Source: an uncultured Eubacteriales bacterium (GTDB lineage Bacteria > Bacillota > Clostridia > Peptostreptococcales > Anaerovoracaceae). Taken from it: a DNA stretch of 64,000 bases. This document shows, one piece after another, positions 28,421-37,158 of this stretch. Each line of letters begins with the position of its first letter. Within the stretch, counting starts at the first letter, position 1. Both the position numbers and the translations under genes were made by a program. A model generated the notes under the pieces. The model was given only the letters and a program-made list of their open reading frames with translations, was not told the origin of the DNA and did not search any database. The DNA is taken from NCBI GenBank assembly GCA_902776725.1, contig CACYQX010000001.1, forward strand, positions 62,001 through 126,000, read 5' to 3'.

Positions 28421-28792
28421 TTACTGAATAGTGCAAAGAACTTGTCCGGACTCTACTGTTGCTCCCGGGTTAACCGTAACAGCTGTAACCGTTCCGTCCT
28501 TCGGGCACATGATTTCGTTTTCCATCTTCATGGCTTCGAGAATCATAAGTACATCGCCCTTCTTTACAGCGCTTCCTGCCGAAACATTTACCTTGAGAAT
28601 ATTTCCCGGCATCGGAGCCGCGATCGACTCTCCTGCTCCCGGAGCCGCCGCAGGTGCTGCTGCAGCCGGTGCTGGTGCTGCCGCCGGTGTAGGCGCTGGC
28701 GCTGCCGCTGGTGCTGCCTGTGCTCCACCCGAGATATCCTCGAGCTCTACTTCATACATTGTTCCGTTAACATTTACTCTGTACTTTTTCAT
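28421..28792 (-). CDS. biotin carboxyl carrier protein of the sodium pump
   Basis: A short N-terminal segment (KYRVNVNGTMYEVELEDI) is joined by an Ala/Pro linker (about 25-55) to a biotinyl domain with EAMKMEN, whose second lysine position is the biotinylation site. It carries CO2 between the alpha subunit and the membrane beta subunit. The flexible linker lets the biotin swing. AGGTGG precedes the ATG; the gene starts two bases after oadG. Confidence 0.94.
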   Translation of the reverse strand: MKKYRVNVNGTMYEVELEDISGGAQAAPAAAPAPTPAAAPAPAAAAPAAAPGAGESIAAPMPGNILKVNVSAGSAVKKGDVLMILEAMKMENEIMCPKDGTVTAVTVNPGATVESGQVLCTIQ

Positions 28793-28794
28793 TT

Positions 28795-29097
28795 CTATGC
28801 CACCTTCCTAATCGAATGTATTTTAATTGCGCTTACGTCGGTTCCCATATCGTCGGCAACTGCCGCTGCGATTGCCGCAACGATAGATGCATCGGAACAA
28901 GTCTCTCCGCTCGCAAGTGCACGATTTGCATCATTAACCGCGGCACTCTGTATGGCTCCCGCATTTGCAGTAGCGGCCGCATTCGCTTTGTTTCCAAGTA
29001 TTTTTCCCATAATCGTCACGGCGATAATCAGAACTATAAGTCCAAAGAAGACGATTCCAACGCCCATGACAACCACAAACCAATTGGCATATTCCAT
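28795..29097 (-). CDS. oadG: oxaloacetate decarboxylase gamma-like subunit
   Basis: A 100-residue protein with one N-terminal membrane helix (WFVVVMGVGIVFFGLIVLIIAVTIMGKIL), then an Ala-rich linker and a SDASIVAAIAAAVADDMG helix, as in OadG/MmdD-type assembly subunits. Gamma subunits hold the cytoplasmic and membrane parts together. AAGGAGGTGC precedes the ATG. It is the first gene after the promoter at 29.17 kb. Confidence 0.85.
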   Translation of the reverse strand: MEYANWFVVVMGVGIVFFGLIVLIIAVTIMGKILGNKANAAATANAGAIQSAAVNDANRALASGETCSDASIVAAIAAAVADDMGTDVSAIKIHSIRKVA

Positions 29098-29152
29098 AGC
29101 AGTTCTAGCACCTCCTTATGCCACTTTATTTAAGCATATATGCAACTATATA

Positions 29153-29181
29153 ATTGTACATTTTTAAACGTTTTCCCGCAA
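29153..29181 (-). promoter_or_regulatory. promoter of the sodium-pump genes
   Basis: Minus-strand TTGCGG and TACAAT are 17 bp apart, about 50 bases before oadG. The pump genes can thus be read without the dehydrogenase gene. Confidence 0.6.
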
Positions 29182-29196
29182 GTGGTTTGACCATGC

Positions 29197-30324
29197 TTAT
29201 TCAAACGGGAACGTATAATCAAGGTTATACTTGTCGCGAAGCTCTATGAATTCCTTTTGAACCGATTCACTGACCGGAACCCCTTTGTAGCAACGCTCAA
29301 GCCAAACATCGTATTCCTTTTCACCGGCGGTATAGATTCTGTCTTCGCCCGGCGCTTTTTCGGAAGCGCGGAGTTCCTTTAAGATTTCAGTCGTGATTCT
29401 CTTGAATTCTTCGAGGCCCATGAATGCTTCGGGGTCAATTGCTATGAAGAAATGCCCCAAATGATATGGCTGCTTGCTTCCGTCTTCTGCGATTCCGTTA
29501 AGCATCTTGAGGAAGGAGCCTCCCTGAAGTGCAGCGGAGAGAATTTCCACAACCGCGGCATAGCCGTAACCCTTGTATCCTGCGAGCTCCTCGCCTATTC
29601 CACCGAGCGGAGCGAGAGCGGCTGTGCCCTTTGTCAGAGCGGTTAAGATTTCGTTGCTGTCGGTCATCGGTTTTCCATCGTGTCCGATTACCATGCCCGC
29701 CGGCGTGTCCTTTCCGCTTCTCGCATAGTATTCTATTTTTCCGCGCTGAGTGATTGACGTTGCGCAATCGAGGCAGAACGGGAACTTCTCGTTTGTCGGA
29801 AAAGCAACCGTAAGTGGATTTGTTCCGAGCATATTCTCGACACCGAATGTCGGTGCAATCGAAGGTCTCGCATTGGTTCCGGTTATTCCAATCAATCCCT
29901 GTTTTGACGCCATCATCGCCCAATAGCCCGCAATTCCGTAATGTGTAGAATTACGTACCGCAGCCATGCCCATGCCATAGGTCTTGGCTTTTTCGATAAT
30001 CTTTTCCATCGCCTTATACGAGGCGACCATTCCCATGCCGTCGTGCGCGTCGGCAACGAGCGTTGTCGGTGTCTCTCTTAGGATTTCAAAAACCGTCACG
30101 GGATTCTGAATACCTGCATTGATCCGATCTATGTAAATCGGCTTGAAGCGATTGCAGCCGTGGCTCTCTATGCCACGTCTATCACTTTCCATAAGAACGT
30201 CAGCGCAAATCTTTGCGTCATCCTCCGGAACTCCGACCGACATAAAAACATCAATCATAAAGTCCCCGATTGTTTCCCAATCGACATACGGACGTCCTTG
30301 ATTGTCTCTTAATACTTCACTCAT
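29197..30324 (-). CDS. malate/L-lactate dehydrogenase family (LDH2) oxidoreductase
   Basis: NAD(P)-dependent type-2 2-hydroxyacid dehydrogenase, cytoplasmic. Family marks: SDRRGIESHGCNRF, NSTHYGIAGYWAMMA with the catalytic His, GTNARPSIAPTFG, GTNPLTVAFPT and GYKGYGYAAVVEILSAAL. The length of 375 is normal. Malate, lactate, ureidoglycolate and diketogulonate enzymes share this fold. The oxaloacetate decarboxylase genes directly downstream make malate to oxaloacetate the best guess, inferred from context. GAGAGTGAAAAG precedes the ATG. Confidence 0.85.
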   Translation of the reverse strand: MSEVLRDNQGRPYVDWETIGDFMIDVFMSVGVPEDDAKICADVLMESDRRGIESHGCNRFKPIYIDRINAGIQNPVTVFEILRETPTTLVADAHDGMGMVASYKAMEKIIEKAKTYGMGMAAVRNSTHYGIAGYWAMMASKQGLIGITGTNARPSIAPTFGVENMLGTNPLTVAFPTNEKFPFCLDCATSITQRGKIEYYARSGKDTPAGMVIGHDGKPMTDSNEILTALTKGTAALAPLGGIGEELAGYKGYGYAAVVEILSAALQGGSFLKMLNGIAEDGSKQPYHLGHFFIAIDPEAFMGLEEFKRITTEILKELRASEKAPGEDRIYTAGEKEYDVWLERCYKGVPVSESVQKEFIELRDKYNLDYTFPFE

Positions 30325-30395
30325 CTTTTCACTCTCTTTTCTATGCTACTATTTCACGTGCTTTAATCGCATCCACGATTGTTAACTCGGATATT

Positions 30396-31817
30396 CTACA
30401 GATACAAGAAGTGCTCGGTTCCCATGGCATCGGCTTCGTCTCTATCGTGCGTTACTAAGATTACCGTCGCTCCGTCTGCTCGCTCCTTGATAAAGTCCAT
30501 CGTAAGCTTTTTTGTTTCCGCATCGAGTCCCTTGAATGCCTCGTCGAGGAGAAGAATTGTATTTCCACCCAGCGCGAGCAAAGCGCGCAGTATCGCCACT
30601 CTCCTCTTCATGCCACCGGAATACTCGCCGACCGGCTTTGTTGATTCGTTTAGGCCAACCGCTTTCATCGCGAGACTAACCTCTCCCGCGCCCAGGTTTT
30701 CATTTGCGAATCTTATGTTTTCTTCCGCGGTCATATAATCCAAGAGCCTGTCCTCTTGGAAGACAACCGCAACACGCGGCGGCGCGGAATATTTGACCGC
30801 TTCATTTGCTGACTTACGCGCGGTTTCAACGCTCGATGCAGCTGTATAATCTATCGTTCCCTCATCCGGCTTCTCAATCCCCGCGATAATTCGCATAAGC
30901 GTTGTTTTGCCCGCACCCGAAAGTCCTCTTATGGCACTGATCGCACCTCCCGGAAAAACAAAGTTTATATTTTTTAGAACTTGTTGCCCGTAATAAGCCT
31001 TTGAAATATTTTTAAGCGTTATATCTGTTGCAATCTTTGCATCCGCCGTTCTCGTACCGCCGGTAGCAGGAAGCTTGCGAAACGACGAATTGACCCCCGT
31101 CAAAATCAACAAAAGTATTTTCTCCATAAACAGGCTCAACAGAACTATTCCTATCGTCCACGCGAGAAGGTCTGCCGTTTCGAGATATATCTTTGCTTGG
31201 TGGAGCATGGCGCCGATGGATCCCTTTGGTGCGCCGATTACTTCCGCGGCAACTCCGGCCTTCCATGCCATACCTACCGCGGTTTTGCAGGCTGACCTGA
31301 AATACGGATATACTTCAGGCCAGTAGATGTATCGCCTTATCTTTGATCCGGAAACATTGAATGCTTTTCCCATCTCAAGGATGGATTTGTCCGTCTCTTC
31401 TATTCCTGTAAATACATTCTCGTAAATAGTCGGAAGAACTATCATGAACGAAATAAGAATTGCGAGATATTTTGACGAGAAACAAATTAGCGCGAGGATT
31501 ATGAACGACGCAATCGGCACCGTTCTAATTGCAAGCATCACCGGACCGAATAGTTCCCTCACGCGTTTATATTTTGCAGAAAGCGCGGCAAGGATCACTC
31601 CCGCCGCTACAGCGAGCAAAAACCCAACGGCAATTCTACCGAATGAGCCAAGCACCGAAAACCAAAAATTTCCCGTAATCGCAAGCTCCGCAAATCTGCT
31701 TACTGCTTTGATTGGCGATACGAGAAAGATTTCTTTATTTAGAAGGCGAGCCGCGACTTCCCAAACAATGAGCCACACCGCGACCGCCCACAATTTTATG
31801 CCGCGACCTTCTTTCAT
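30396..31817 (-). CDS. ABC permease-ATPase fusion (nitrate/sulfonate/taurine uptake type)
   Basis: Residues 1 to about 250 are an SsuC/TauC-type permease: KLWAVAVWLIVWEVAARLL, then RTVPIASFIILALICF and the EAA-like loop MGKAFNVSGSKIRRYIYWPEVYPYF. After a short linker comes an ABC ATPase: Walker A GLSGAGKTTLMR, Q-loop VVFQEDRLL, signature YSGGMKRRVAI and Walker B ILLLDEAFKGLD. These are normally two proteins. The start is uncertain: the frame is open for 24 more codons upstream, but the permease helix begins right after the ATG used here, with only a weak AGG. The preceding gene encodes the matching binding lipoprotein. The substrate is unknown. Confidence 0.85.
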   Translation of the reverse strand: MKEGRGIKLWAVAVWLIVWEVAARLLNKEIFLVSPIKAVSRFAELAITGNFWFSVLGSFGRIAVGFLLAVAAGVILAALSAKYKRVRELFGPVMLAIRTVPIASFIILALICFSSKYLAILISFMIVLPTIYENVFTGIEETDKSILEMGKAFNVSGSKIRRYIYWPEVYPYFRSACKTAVGMAWKAGVAAEVIGAPKGSIGAMLHQAKIYLETADLLAWTIGIVLLSLFMEKILLLILTGVNSSFRKLPATGGTRTADAKIATDITLKNISKAYYGQQVLKNINFVFPGGAISAIRGLSGAGKTTLMRIIAGIEKPDEGTIDYTAASSVETARKSANEAVKYSAPPRVAVVFQEDRLLDYMTAEENIRFANENLGAGEVSLAMKAVGLNESTKPVGEYSGGMKRRVAILRALLALGGNTILLLDEAFKGLDAETKKLTMDFIKERADGATVILVTHDRDEADAMGTEHFLYL

Positions 31818-31947
31818 ACCTATATTATACTTCAAAAAACAACAAAAGGACGATTCTGCCTGCAAATTTTCAAATAGAACCGTCCCCATCCGTACCGGCT
31901 GCTCAATAAGTTGCAGCCTCCAATCAGTCTAATCGGTTTCCAAGGGT

Positions 31948-33006
31948 TCAGCGTTCGTAGTAGAAGTCGTCCTTCGGGAGTGTGCCGCCGACGGACTGCG
32001 GATTTTGATCCGCCAGTACTGCGAGGTAGCCCGCGAGGGCGTCTTTCATCTCGGAACCCGTTATGAATACGATATTGCATGCCGGAATTGCTTTCTCGGC
32101 GATTGCCGCGGGAACTATGTCCGCAGCCTCGATGAGCAAAGCCGCTTCCGCCACATTTTCGTTAACAAAGGCAACCGACTCGCTGTATGCCGCCAGGAAT
32201 GCCTCAACCTGTTCGGGATGTTCCTCGGCAAATTCTTTTCTCACAATCGTAACTCCCGTAAGGAACTTTGATGGATTCTCCGCCCCCTCCTGCGTCCTAT
32301 TCCACTCTTCGGTTAAATCGAGTGCAACGCGGAGTCCCTCAGCCTTGGTCATCGCAGTAGTAACAAACGGCTGCGGAAGCATTGCGACCCCTTCTTCTGA
32401 CTCAAGAAGCGCAGAAAGGCATTCCGCATGCTCACTCTTCCACTCTATATTGACATCATTATCGGGGTCTATTCCGTTCTCGGATAGTATGAATCTTAAC
32501 GCATATTCCGGTGTCGCGCCCTGTCCGCTCGCAAAGATTGTCTTTCCGCGGAGATCCTCTACGGAGTTTACTCCTTCACCCTTCTCGATTATATATATAA
32601 CACCGAGAGTATTAATATTGAGAACTTGAACGCCGCCTTCCGTTTTGTTGTATATTACAGACGCGAGGTTCGCGGGGACAGCCGCGATATCGGCCTTGCC
32701 CTGAATGATGAGTGGCGCAACTTCGTCCGGCGCAGCAAGAAGTTCGACGTTATAGCCGTCACTATCCATGAGCTCAATCATGCCCATTGCCGTCGGTCCC
32801 TTAAGCGCGACCACGTTCACGACATCAGCCGTAGCCGCTTCGCTCTCTTCGGCATCCGCCGGTTCTTCGCTCTCTTTGGCCTCAGACGCCTCTTCCACAG
32901 GTGTCTCTGCTCCTTCCTGCTTTGGCTCCTCTTTCTTGCCGCAAGCAGCAAGCGCAGTCACAAGAAGCACAACTATCATTAAAACTGCAATAACTTTCTT
33001 TTTCAT
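31948..33006 (-). CDS. ABC transporter substrate-binding lipoprotein
   Basis: A 352-residue exported protein: Lys-rich start, hydrophobic signal and lipobox TALAAC, so it is lipid-anchored. An acidic EEP/EES linker (about 25-60) precedes the binding domain (VNVVALKGPTAMGMIELM, IIQGKADIAAVPANLASVIYN, RGKTIFASGQGATPEYALRFIL, GVAMLPQPFVTTA), typical of the NMT1/SsuA-like group. It is probably the receptor for the fused permease-ATPase encoded next. AGGAGGAGAC precedes the ATG. The ligand cannot be told from sequence; no thiamin riboswitch lies upstream. Confidence 0.88.
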   Translation of the reverse strand: MKKKVIAVLMIVVLLVTALAACGKKEEPKQEGAETPVEEASEAKESEEPADAEESEAATADVVNVVALKGPTAMGMIELMDSDGYNVELLAAPDEVAPLIIQGKADIAAVPANLASVIYNKTEGGVQVLNINTLGVIYIIEKGEGVNSVEDLRGKTIFASGQGATPEYALRFILSENGIDPDNDVNIEWKSEHAECLSALLESEEGVAMLPQPFVTTAMTKAEGLRVALDLTEEWNRTQEGAENPSKFLTGVTIVRKEFAEEHPEQVEAFLAAYSESVAFVNENVAEAALLIEAADIVPAAIAEKAIPACNIVFITGSEMKDALAGYLAVLADQNPQSVGGTLPKDDFYYER

Positions 33007-33103
33007 GTCTCCTCCTGATGCAAGATATAATTTAGCCGGATATACTTACCCGGATATGCTCACACCATTTTTTGATACCCATTAAGCAACGTTTTACCCA
33101 TAA

Positions 33104-33125
33104 AAAGAGGCCTTACGGCCTCTTT
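33104..33125 (-). terminator. terminator of the coiled-coil protein gene
   Basis: AAAGAGGCC / GGCCTCTTT stem, four-base loop, then TTTTT on the minus strand. Confidence 0.85.
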
Positions 33126-33148
33126 GTTTTACGCATAATCACAAAAGA

Positions 33149-33589
33149 TTATTCGAGCTTTTCCTCTACAGCCTCAACAACCTCTTCTACTTTCGCTTCC
33201 ACCTTTTCCTCGGCTGCTTCAACAGCTTCCTCTGTCTTGTGGAATTTTGCTTCTACTGCGTCCTCTACCTTGTCGAGCTTAGCTTCCGCATTTCTCTTAA
33301 TCTCGGATGCCTTGTCTTCAATCTGATCCTTGAGTGCGCTTGTTCTAAGAACGGCCTCGTCCTTGAGTTCGCTGGCTTTTGCTTTGATCTTGTCGTCGAT
33401 ATCTGTCTTCTCGAGCGTCTCGGCAACTTTTTCCTTTGCTGCCTTTGCTGCTCCAACAACCTTTTCGTCAAGGTCAGTCTTATCGAGAATCTCGTTAGCC
33501 TTTGCCTTAATCTTATCGTCGATATCTGTCTTTTCGAGAACTTCGTCCGTCTTTCCTCTCAACTTTGCAAAAAAGTCCTTAAGTCCCAT
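33149..33589 (-). CDS. highly charged helical repeat protein
   Basis: The 146 residues are almost all Ala, Glu, Lys, Asp and Val. A unit with the core EKTDIDDKIKAKA recurs near residues 19, 37 (a DKTDLDEKV variant) and 59. The C-terminal 45 residues are Glu/Val/Ala heptads (EAVEAAEEKVEAKVEEVVEAVEE). This predicts a long amphipathic coiled coil, similar in style to LEA or apolipoprotein-like stress proteins. No signal peptide. GGAAGGAGAATAGAA precedes the ATG. It has its own promoter and terminator. Function unknown. Confidence 0.75.
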   Translation of the reverse strand: MGLKDFFAKLRGKTDEVLEKTDIDDKIKAKANEILDKTDLDEKVVGAAKAAKEKVAETLEKTDIDDKIKAKASELKDEAVLRTSALKDQIEDKASEIKRNAEAKLDKVEDAVEAKFHKTEEAVEAAEEKVEAKVEEVVEAVEEKLE

Positions 33590-33629
33590 TTCTATTCTCC
33601 TTCCATTACGATGTTTTCACAACACTGCT

Positions 33630-33638
33630 ATTATATCA
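33630..33638 (-). promoter_or_regulatory. extended -10 promoter of the coiled-coil gene
   Basis: Minus strand TGATATAAT, matching TGnTATAAT, about 40 bases before the ATG; no good -35. Confidence 0.5.
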
Positions 33639-33652
33639 CGTTTTATATGCTA

Positions 33653-34300
33653 TTATTCTAAATTCTGAATAATTGCGCCATTTTCATCCGAGAGGCAGCG
33701 CACCGTCACACGCGATTGCGAGTCAAAGGTGCATGTAAAGAGCGAGAGATCCCACTCGCTGTCGCACATCTCGGTTACGTCGGTCGCTCCCAGAACCTCT
33801 ATGAGGCCGACCGTATAGACGAAAACATTTCCGTCCATATCAACAAAGATTATCGTATCGCCATCCTCAAGATTTCTTATCCTTCTGAAATGGCTGTCGT
33901 AGTTATGGGCGCAGATTACCAGGTTGTTTGTATAAGGTGAACCAAAGAATCTGCAAGGCCCTGCCAAAAGCTCGTCATACGTAAAGTCCGATATTACCGG
34001 GAGTTCAAGCCCGAGGCTTGGTATCTGAATCACGCCTACGCATTCGTGCCCATTGATGATTGCACGTGGAAGCTCCATGTCCGGATTCCTGATATAGTCC
34101 GGTGTTTCCTCCAAATCAGTGTCGTAATCCGCCTGTCCGACTTCTATTACGCGCTTAGCTTGGTCGAGAATGGACTCTGCCTCCGCACCGGCACTTCTAT
34201 CTCCCATGAAATTGTAAACGACAAGACCAAGTGCCGCGAGCAGCAGCAGTATACCAATTGCCATAAGGAAATTGCCTTGTCTTCTTGCTTGTACGTTCAT
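33653..34300 (-). CDS. sortase, class D-like
   Basis: A membrane-anchored transpeptidase with an N-terminal helix (FLMAIGILLLLAALGLVVYNF) and a sortase barrel. The catalytic triad is visible as His132 in ICAHNYDSHF, Cys190 in LFTCTFD and Arg197 in SRVTVRC. The short size (215) and single N-terminal helix fit class D or housekeeping sortases that attach proteins to the cell wall. The start is the ATG after GGAGACTTTTG. It lies 12 bp after the class C sortase gene and likely finishes anchoring of pili built by that enzyme. Class is inferred from motif style. Confidence 0.85.
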   Translation of the reverse strand: MNVQARRQGNFLMAIGILLLLAALGLVVYNFMGDRSAGAEAESILDQAKRVIEVGQADYDTDLEETPDYIRNPDMELPRAIINGHECVGVIQIPSLGLELPVISDFTYDELLAGPCRFFGSPYTNNLVICAHNYDSHFRRIRNLEDGDTIIFVDMDGNVFVYTVGLIEVLGATDVTEMCDSEWDLSLFTCTFDSQSRVTVRCLSDENGAIIQNLE

Positions 34301-34312
34301 CAAAAGTCTCCG

Positions 34313-35386
34313 TTATCTTTTTCTCTTCAAAAGAGCATCCACGTCCAGCTTGGAAAGATCCAGTCTCTCAAGCGCCAGATCCGCATATTCCAGGTTGAAT
34401 TCCATCCCGGTTTCTTCTTCCTCTTCCGCCTGTTTTTTCTTCTTTCGTCTTGGATCGAACATGACGATTATAAACATGGCCAGAAGTATCGGCGCCGCCA
34501 TAACCGGCGCAACGATTGCCGGCTTAATCTGGTTAGCGTTGGATTGAATTCTATAAATATATCTTTCCGCATCCTGCGTAGAAACTCTGCGTCCTCTCAC
34601 GAGAAGTCTGTGGGTGTTGATTCCGTACGGTGTACATGTAACCATGGTGCAATAATCCTCACCCGGTACAAGTTGAAGCTCCGAAAGATCCGACGGCTCA
34701 ACTATTCTTATCTGATCGACTTCATAAATCAAAACATTGTTGTAAATGTTTAGAGCAAAGGTATCGCCAACCTGCATTCTATCAAGGTCCGTGAACAGGC
34801 GGCTCGAAGGAAGCCCTCTGTGTCCTGAGATTACGCAGTGCGATCCGTCCTCCGGATCCGCCACTTCGCCCTTCTCGTCGTCAAAACTCTTCGCTCCGAC
34901 CGGGAGGCTTGTCCCCTCTATATGTCCTATACCTCTTGCAAGAGTACTTTCATCAACTCCATGATAGATTGGGAGCTTTACGTCGATGCTGTTGATTTCT
35001 ATGAAACCCATTACGCCCATTTCTCCGGCATCGAGTTCCGACTCATAGGCAATTCGCTCTTCGTCGTTCATCGCCCACATGATTCCCTTCGAGACCATGG
35101 CGCTATTGTATTCGAGCGCGCTTGCCATCTGCTCCTCTGCGAGAGCCATATCGATCGTCTCGATTTCTGAGATATATTGCTCAAGCACCCTCGACTGTCT
35201 GGTGCTGTTCCACCAGTTTGCAAACGAAGGATAGAGAAGTAGGCCCGCGCCCACAGAAAAAATTATCGCAAGCAGGAAGCTCACAAAATTCCTTGCAAAC
35301 CAAGACGAGCGACGTTTCTTCTTCTTAATCGCTTTCCCTTTGGTTCCCCTATTTACAGCTTTACCTCTGTAAACAGCTGTTGCCAA
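34313..35386 (-). CDS. class C (pilin-polymerising) sortase
   Basis: It has an N-terminal membrane helix (FVSFLLAIIFSVGAGLLLYPSFANWWN), the class C run LPIYHGVDESTLARGIGHIEGTSLPVG, His in VISGHRGLP, Cys in TMVTCTPYGINTHRLLVRG with the catalytic Arg, and a second C-terminal helix followed by a long basic/acidic tail. Class C sortases link pilins through Lys side chains. A GTG start farther upstream would be nearly leaderless; the TTG eight bases after CGGAGG is preferred. No pilin gene is adjacent; the pilins are 8-20 kb away but share a promoter operator with this gene. Confidence 0.9.
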   Translation of the reverse strand: MATAVYRGKAVNRGTKGKAIKKKKRRSSWFARNFVSFLLAIIFSVGAGLLLYPSFANWWNSTRQSRVLEQYISEIETIDMALAEEQMASALEYNSAMVSKGIMWAMNDEERIAYESELDAGEMGVMGFIEINSIDVKLPIYHGVDESTLARGIGHIEGTSLPVGAKSFDDEKGEVADPEDGSHCVISGHRGLPSSRLFTDLDRMQVGDTFALNIYNNVLIYEVDQIRIVEPSDLSELQLVPGEDYCTMVTCTPYGINTHRLLVRGRRVSTQDAERYIYRIQSNANQIKPAIVAPVMAAPILLAMFIIVMFDPRRKKKKQAEEEEETGMEFNLEYADLALERLDLSKLDVDALLKRKR

Positions 35387-35437
35387 TTCCAAATCCTCCG
35401 TTTCTGCCTTTGTGCCCAAAAAATGCACACAAAAACA

Positions 35438-35466
35438 CTTATAACATTCTACTATATTATAGTCAA
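35438..35466 (-). promoter_or_regulatory. alternative sigma-A promoter of the sortase operon
   Basis: TTGACT, 17 bp, TATAAG on the minus strand. It overlaps the operator-linked -10 (TAGAAT, 35446-35451), so either could be the functional -10. Confidence 0.5.
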
Positions 35467-35490
35467 ATTGGGAACACCCAAAAGTAGGAT
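35446..35490 (-). promoter_or_regulatory. pilus-regulon operator and -10, sortase operon (site E)
   Basis: AACACCC-AAAA-GTAGGAT (35473-35490) lies 21 bp upstream of a TAGAAT -10 box. The core CAAAAGTANKAT and the spacing match the other four sites of the set. Confidence 0.6.
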
Positions 35491-35496
35491 ATTAGG

Positions 35497-36297
35497 CTAG
35501 ATAAAACGCCTGTAGATAATTAGAGATGCTATGAGCAAAACGGCCAAAACGCCTGCAAATACATCGTTTTTGCCGAATTTTATGGCATTCATGCGCGTAC
35601 GGCCGCGGCCTCCGCGGTAACACCTTGCCTCCATGGCCATGGCGAGATCAGAGGCTATCCTGAATGCGCTTATAAAGAGCGGCACCAGGATTGGTATTAG
35701 GGATTTTGCTCTTTGGAATATGTTTCCGCTCTCAAAATCCGCACCCCTCGCCTGCTGAGCCTTCATAATCTTGTCGGTCTCGCCGAGAAGCGTCGGTATA
35801 AATCGAAGCGCTATAGACATCATCATGGCAATCTCGTGTGTCGGAACATGAAGCACGGCGAGCGGCGACATGAGTTTTTCGAGACCGTCCGTGAGTTCGA
35901 TGGGCTTGGTTGTGAGGGTAAGAAGCGAGCTTCCTATTATGAGAAGTATGAGCCTCAATCCCATAAATAGCGCGCGATATATTCCCTCTTCAGTAATCTT
36001 GAGGAACCTCCACTGCCAAAGGATATGCCCATCCACCATAAAGATGTTAAGGAAGAACGTAAACGCAAGTATCATCATGATCGGTTTCATTCCGCGCATG
36101 ATGAACGAGAGCGGAACGCGAGAGATTGCTACAACTACCCCCAGCGCCGCGGCGCAGATTGCGAAACCGATGAAATCCTTGACCATGAAGAGACAAATTA
36201 TGAACGCGAAAACAATGAGGATCTTGGTTCTCGGATCCAGTCTGTGAATTGGGGATTTACCCGAATAATATTGTCCCAGCGTTATGTCTCTTATCAT
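35497..36297 (-). CDS. ecfT: ECF transporter transmembrane energy-coupling protein
   Basis: The T component that couples ATP hydrolysis to vitamin-binding S components. It starts with GQYYSGKSPIHRLDPRTKIL, has five or so hydrophobic helices, and carries the coupling motifs QQARGADF and MEARCYRGG used to contact the ATPases. The length of 266 is normal. It follows ecfA2 after three bases and completes the energy module. The ribosome site is weak, suggesting coupling to ecfA2 translation. Confidence 0.95.
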   Translation of the reverse strand: MIRDITLGQYYSGKSPIHRLDPRTKILIVFAFIICLFMVKDFIGFAICAAALGVVVAISRVPLSFIMRGMKPIMMILAFTFFLNIFMVDGHILWQWRFLKITEEGIYRALFMGLRLILLIIGSSLLTLTTKPIELTDGLEKLMSPLAVLHVPTHEIAMMMSIALRFIPTLLGETDKIMKAQQARGADFESGNIFQRAKSLIPILVPLFISAFRIASDLAMAMEARCYRGGRGRTRMNAIKFGKNDVFAGVLAVLLIASLIIYRRFI

Positions 36298-36300
36298 TTT

Positions 36301-37158
36301 TTATCGCGATTTTTTCAAATAATCCAATAGTACCTTCTTGGCATCGCCAATATTAAGTATATCTGTTCTAATGTCCGCGCCTCGTTCTTTAATCCTCGCC
36401 ATGAGCGCGGTTACAGGAGGAACGGAGAGTCCAATCTCGGAGAGTCTATCCGACTGCCCAAATACTTCCTCGGGACTTCCCTTCATAACCATCTTGCCGT
36501 GATCCATCACCATTACTTTGTCGGCAAGCGATGCGACGTCCGCCATATTGTGGCTTACAAAGATTATGATATTGTGCTCGCGGTCGTGGATATGCTCTAT
36601 CATATCAAGGATATCTCTGTGAGCACCCGGATCGAGCCCGGCGGTCGGTTCATCAAGAATGAGAACCTGCGGTTTCATCGCAATTACTCCTGCGATTGCG
36701 ACTCTTCTCTTTTGTCCGCCCGAAAGCTCAAACGGAGAGCGCTCGGAAACTTCGTCATAGTCGAGTCCGACGAGTTCCAGCGCTTCACGCACGCGCACGT
36801 CTATCTCCTCTTCATCGAGCCCAAGATTGCGAGGTCCGAACGCCACGTCCTTTGCGACGGTCTCGTCAAAAAGCTGATACTCGGGATACTGAAATACGAG
36901 TCCGACTTTTCTTCTGACATCGCGCATTATGGTTTTCGGATCCGTAATTTCGGTGTCTCCAATTCTGATGGTGCCGCTTGTTGCTTTGATAAGTCCGTTG
37001 AGGTGCTGAAGGAGCGTAGACTTACCGGAACCCGTATGCCCAATAATCGCAACGACTTCGCCGTCCGCAATATCAAAGCTTATATTGTCGAGCGCAATCT
37101 GCTCATCCGGCATTCCGGGGCTATATGTATGCGAGAGGTTTCTTACTTCTATAGGCAT
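36301..37158 (-). CDS. ecfA2: ECF transporter ATPase EcfA2 (EcfA')
   Basis: ABC ATPase with Walker A GHTGSGKSTLLQH, Q-loop VGLVFQYPEYQLF, signature LSGGQKRRVAIAG, Walker B VLILDEPTAGLDPGAH and H-loop FVSHNM. The PEYQLF wording is typical of the EcfA2 half. It starts inside the end of ecfA1 with GGGAGGTGCAGC before the ATG, overlapping by 10 bases, so the two halves are made together. Confidence 0.95.
   Translation of the reverse strand: MPIEVRNLSHTYSPGMPDEQIALDNISFDIADGEVVAIIGHTGSGKSTLLQHLNGLIKATSGTIRIGDTEITDPKTIMRDVRRKVGLVFQYPEYQLFDETVAKDVAFGPRNLGLDEEEIDVRVREALELVGLDYDEVSERSPFELSGGQKRRVAIAGVIAMKPQVLILDEPTAGLDPGAHRDILDMIEHIHDREHNIIIFVSHNMADVASLADKVMVMDHGKMVMKGSPEEVFGQSDRLSEIGLSVPPVTALMARIKERGADIRTDILNIGDAKKVLLDYLKKSR

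Noticed and set aside
33007..33100. Thiamin or other riboswitch before the binding-lipoprotein gene
   Set aside because: Two ATATCCGG repeats are present, but no CTGAGA-type core or other known aptamer pattern could be found in the short leader.
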